From Amborella trichopoda (taxonomy: Eukaryota; Streptophyta; Magnoliopsida; Amborellales; Amborellaceae): DNA of 64,000 bases. The notes beneath the pieces are model-generated. The model saw only the letters and a list, made by a program, of their open reading frames with translations. It had not been told where the DNA came from and searched no databases. Shown here piece after piece: positions 60,861 to 64,000 of the stretch (its first letter is position 1; every line of letters starts with the position of its first letter). The DNA lies in assembly GCF_000471905.2 (NCBI RefSeq), contig NW_006500356.1, forward strand, positions 3,271,603 through 3,335,602, given 5' to 3'. Both the position numbers and the translations under genes were made by a program.

Positions 60861-63800
60861 ATGAAGATAGTCACATGGAATGTTAGGGGGCTGGGACAGC
60901 AACCCAAAAGGAACGCTGTCAAAGATTTAGTTCTCAAACACTCGCCCACTATCCTAGCCCTTATCGAAACCAAACAACCAGAGCCTACCCTTCAGCTCAT
61001 CCACCAAATTTGGGGCAAAAGACCTACCCAATGGGTATCACTACCGGCAAATGGGGCTTCTGAAGGTATCAGGGTGATTTGGAATCCCTTGGACCATTCT
61101 CTTATTTCTTCACACATAGGGGTTTTCTCTGTGACCATTTTATTATCTAGTGTCCCTGATGGTATTCCCTGGAAATTCACGGCCATTTATGAGCCAAACT
61201 CTACCTCACTCAGACACAGTTTGTGGTCTGAACTGGATTACGTTGAAGCTCTTCCACAACCTATTTGGTGCTTGGGAGGAGACTTCAACGTTACCAGATG
61301 GTCTTATGCGAGAAACTCCCTTACCCCCATCTCTCAGGACATGAGGGACTTCGCTGATTTCATTAGCAGGAATGAACTCATTGATATTCCTCTTCAAGGC
61401 AATCGCTTCACTTGGTCAAATCATACCCAAAATCCTTCCCTCTCAAAACTTGACCGCTTTCTGTTCTCCACAAATTGGGAGGAACAATTCCCGGGGTCCC
61501 ATGCTTTGGTCTTACCCAAACCTATCTCTGACCATTGTCCCATTTTCATGGACACCAACACAGTGAGAAGAGGCCCAAACCTTTCAGGTTCAAACTAGTG
61601 TGGCTAGAAGAGGCGACTCTTACTACTATGATACCAACCTGGTGGGATTCCTTCTCATCCCAGGTTAGGGGTAGAGCAGGCTATATACTCCAGTCTAAAA
61701 TCCAGATTCTCAAAGCTTCTATCAAAACTTGGAGCAAAGATATATCTGGAAACTATTCTCAAATCAATCCTACCTCGTGGATACCATCAAAGGACTAGAC
61801 AGCCTTGAAGAATCCAGACCTTTGGACACCTCCGAAATTAACCTCAGAACCCAGCCCAAACTGGATTACATGTCCACTCTTAAAAAAGAGGAGATTTGTT
61901 GGTTCTAGAGATCTAGGATAAAATGGTTAAAAATGGGCGATCAAAACACAGCCTTTTTCCATAATACAGCTAACTACCGTAGAAGGGAAAATACTATTGC
62001 AATGCTTAAAGTCAATAACAGCTACCTGGCCCAACCAGCACTAATAGAGCAAGCTATTATAGAGTTCTTTCAAACTCTATACACTACCCAGGCTGGCCCG
62101 CGACCTTTAATGGCTGATCTTGATTTCTTGGTCCTCACTAGCGATCTAGCTACTTGGATAGAGCAACCCTTCTCTGAAGTTGAAATTGTACAAGCAATTA
62201 ATGCCCTAGCCAAAGACAAAGCTCCCGGTCCAAACGGTTTCCCGATTGCACCCTTCAAAATTTTTTGGAGCACCTTTCGTCCCGACTTCATGAATTTCTT
62301 TGAGGAATTCTTCCAAAGGGGAGTCATCCACAAAGCAATCAATGCCACTTCGTAGCCCTTGCTCCAAAAGTTGAAGGCACAGAGGAAATCAAGGATTTCC
62401 GCCCAATTAGCCTTTTGAACTCGACTAACAAAATATTGGCTAAGGTCCTCTACTCTAGACTTCAAAAGGTCCTCCCCTTTGTGATCTCTCCATCTCAATC
62501 AGCCTTCATCCAAGATAGATAGATCTTAGATGGAGTTTTGGTGGCTAATGAGTGTATTCACACAAGACACTTAGCTAAGAAACCTAGCTTAATCTTCAAA
62601 ATAGACTGGGAGAAAGCCTATGACCATGTAGACTGGTCCATCTTGGAAGAGGCCATGGTTCGAATGGGGTTCAAGGAACGATGGAGGAGTTGGATGAGAG
62701 GATGTTATTCTCATCCTCATTTTTCCATTATCATCAATGGGACACTGAAAGGCTACTTCCCAGCCTCGAGGGGACGCCGACAAGGGGATCCCCTCTCCCC
62801 CTTCGTTTTTGCCATCACAGCGGAAGTTTTATCGAGCTCCTTATCCCATCTCTATCAATCTGGTCCTCTTTCCGGCTTCAAAAGTAGTAATCAGGGCCCA
62901 ACAGTGTCTCATCTGCAATACGCAGACGATACCTTGGTCTTCCTCGACGCTACACCAAATGAAGTCCATAACCTTAAACTTTTCCTCCTGTGTTTTTAGA
63001 AAGCAACAGGCTTCAAAGTAAACATGGAGAAATCTAATATGATAGGAGTAGCGATGACAAATGCAGAGGTAAGAGAGCCCTTATCCCAAATTGGGAATGT
63101 AAAGTGGAAGACCTTCCACTAACATATCTGGGCCTTCCTTTGGGACTGGGGAAACCAAAAAAGAGGCTCTGGTCCCCGGTTTTAGATAAAGTTGAGAGAC
63201 ACCTCGCTAGTTGGAAAGGTGGATACCTTTCCCCAACAGGAAGAGTTACCCTGATCAAAGCCACCTCGGCAAATACTCCGGTCTACTTCATGTCCCTATA
63301 CCAGATGCCTGCACAAGTAGCCAACCGCATAGAACAACTTATGCGGAATTTCCTTTGGTCTAGGCAGGCAGAGAAGACTAAATTCCATCTTGTAGCTTGG
63401 GAAAACATTTGCCTACCGAAGAAGCAGGGGGGCTAAGGAATCCGGACCCTAAGAAAACAAAACACAGCCCTCCTAGGCAAATGGTGGCGGCGCCTAGCTT
63501 CTCAACCTGAGTCTCTCTAGGCTCATGTGCTACGTCGCAAATACAAAATCCAATACGGAACATGGGTACCAGAGAGGCTCCACAAACACAGAGCGTCAGG
63601 GGCTTGGAAATCTTTAGCCTCCTCTTTGTCACAGTTCAGAAGACACATAAGATTCCATCCTAGATAAAGACATAGAGTAAAATTCTGGACAGATTTATGG
63701 GTTGGAAACTCTCCACTGTGCCAGACCTTCCCAACCCTTTATTCACTTGCATCCAACATAAACTCCACTATCGCCGAGGAAGTGCCACTTTCAGGCCGAC

Positions 63801-64000
63801 GGAGAGTCTGGAATCCTTCTTTCCGAAGAAACCTCTCAGACAAGGAAACCTACAAATTCCAACTACTTTCGACGGCTCTCTCCTAGCGTTTCTTCCCAAC
63901 AAATGGGAATGATACTATAGTTTGGAGCCTCACCCTTCATGCCTCTTCACAGTACCTTCCTTCTATAAAAGCCTCACCCTACCCCCCACCTTTCCTCTCA
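60861..64000 (+). pseudogene. LINE ORF2 (endonuclease and reverse transcriptase), degenerate, runs off the window
   Basis: The EN domain 60861-61598 has WNVRGLG, ALIETK, GGDFNVTR, SKLDRF and SDHCPIF and is open over 245 codons. After a frame change it continues with AFFHNTANYRRRENTI, KDKAPGPNGF, then (next frame) FRPISLLNSTNKILAK, SAFIQDR, IFKIDWEKAYDHVDW, RQGDPLSPFVF and the catalytic QYADDTLVF at about 62918-62944, then the thumb region and IKATSANTPVYFMSLYQMPA. Stops or shifts are visible at about 61598, 61798, 61906, 62353, 62520 and 62997, and later ones follow. The zinc-binding and RNase H parts would lie past 64000. Copies a transcript into DNA when intact; this copy is not. Confidence 0.88.

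Overview
This is a stretch of angiosperm nuclear DNA, most likely from a dicot; the species cannot be read from it. Evidence: long AT-rich introns with GT..AG borders, a nuclear gene for a plastid ribosomal protein, plant-type NSL1, PEX13 and PSMD5 homologues, and many plant transposon remnants (hAT, Tourist-like, long-TIR, L1-type and RTE-type LINEs). There is one 20-base run of N (16512-16531), an assembly gap.

Layout. 1-5439: no confident gene, only repeats and one unrecognised minus-strand ORF. 5440-7743: a decayed PEX13-like pseudogene, with a LINE scrap in its largest intron. 7744-14036: intergenic and packed with small DNA elements, including a long-inverted-repeat element (9093-10051) and a Tourist-like MITE (10488-10729). 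14037-25141 (+): an apparently intact seven-exon MACPF gene, NSL1-like, 597 codons by my splice model. Its 5.7-kb second intron holds a decayed BED-type hAT transposon (16102-19589, antisense). 28587-32910 (+): three-exon plastid ribosomal protein bS20c gene, 176 codons. 35563-55784 (-): thirteen exons, 422 codons, of a proteasome assembly factor PSMD5/S5b-like gene, convergent with bS20c. Its N-terminal part is not in the window. Its introns carry hAT MITEs, a second degenerate hAT transposase, a 5'-truncated LINE and an RTE LINE tail. 58120-64000 (+): a large degenerate L1-type LINE running off the window.

The three host genes have unrelated jobs: cell-death and immunity control at membranes, plastid translation, and 26S proteasome base assembly. 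They are not an operon or cluster in the functional sense. The bS20c/PSMD5 convergent pair may be an old syntenic neighbourhood, since from memory the two Arabidopsis homologues have adjacent locus numbers.

I did not find a new multi-gene system. The most distinctive signals are the density of hAT-derived elements (two transposase-bearing, at least four non-autonomous), three of them with perfect or near-perfect 8-bp target duplications; a multi-copy repeat family ending in GGGTGTGGTTTG that I cannot name; and a PEX13 copy broken by several independent lesions. All gene models were joined by hand from reading frames and splice signals; there is no transcript evidence.
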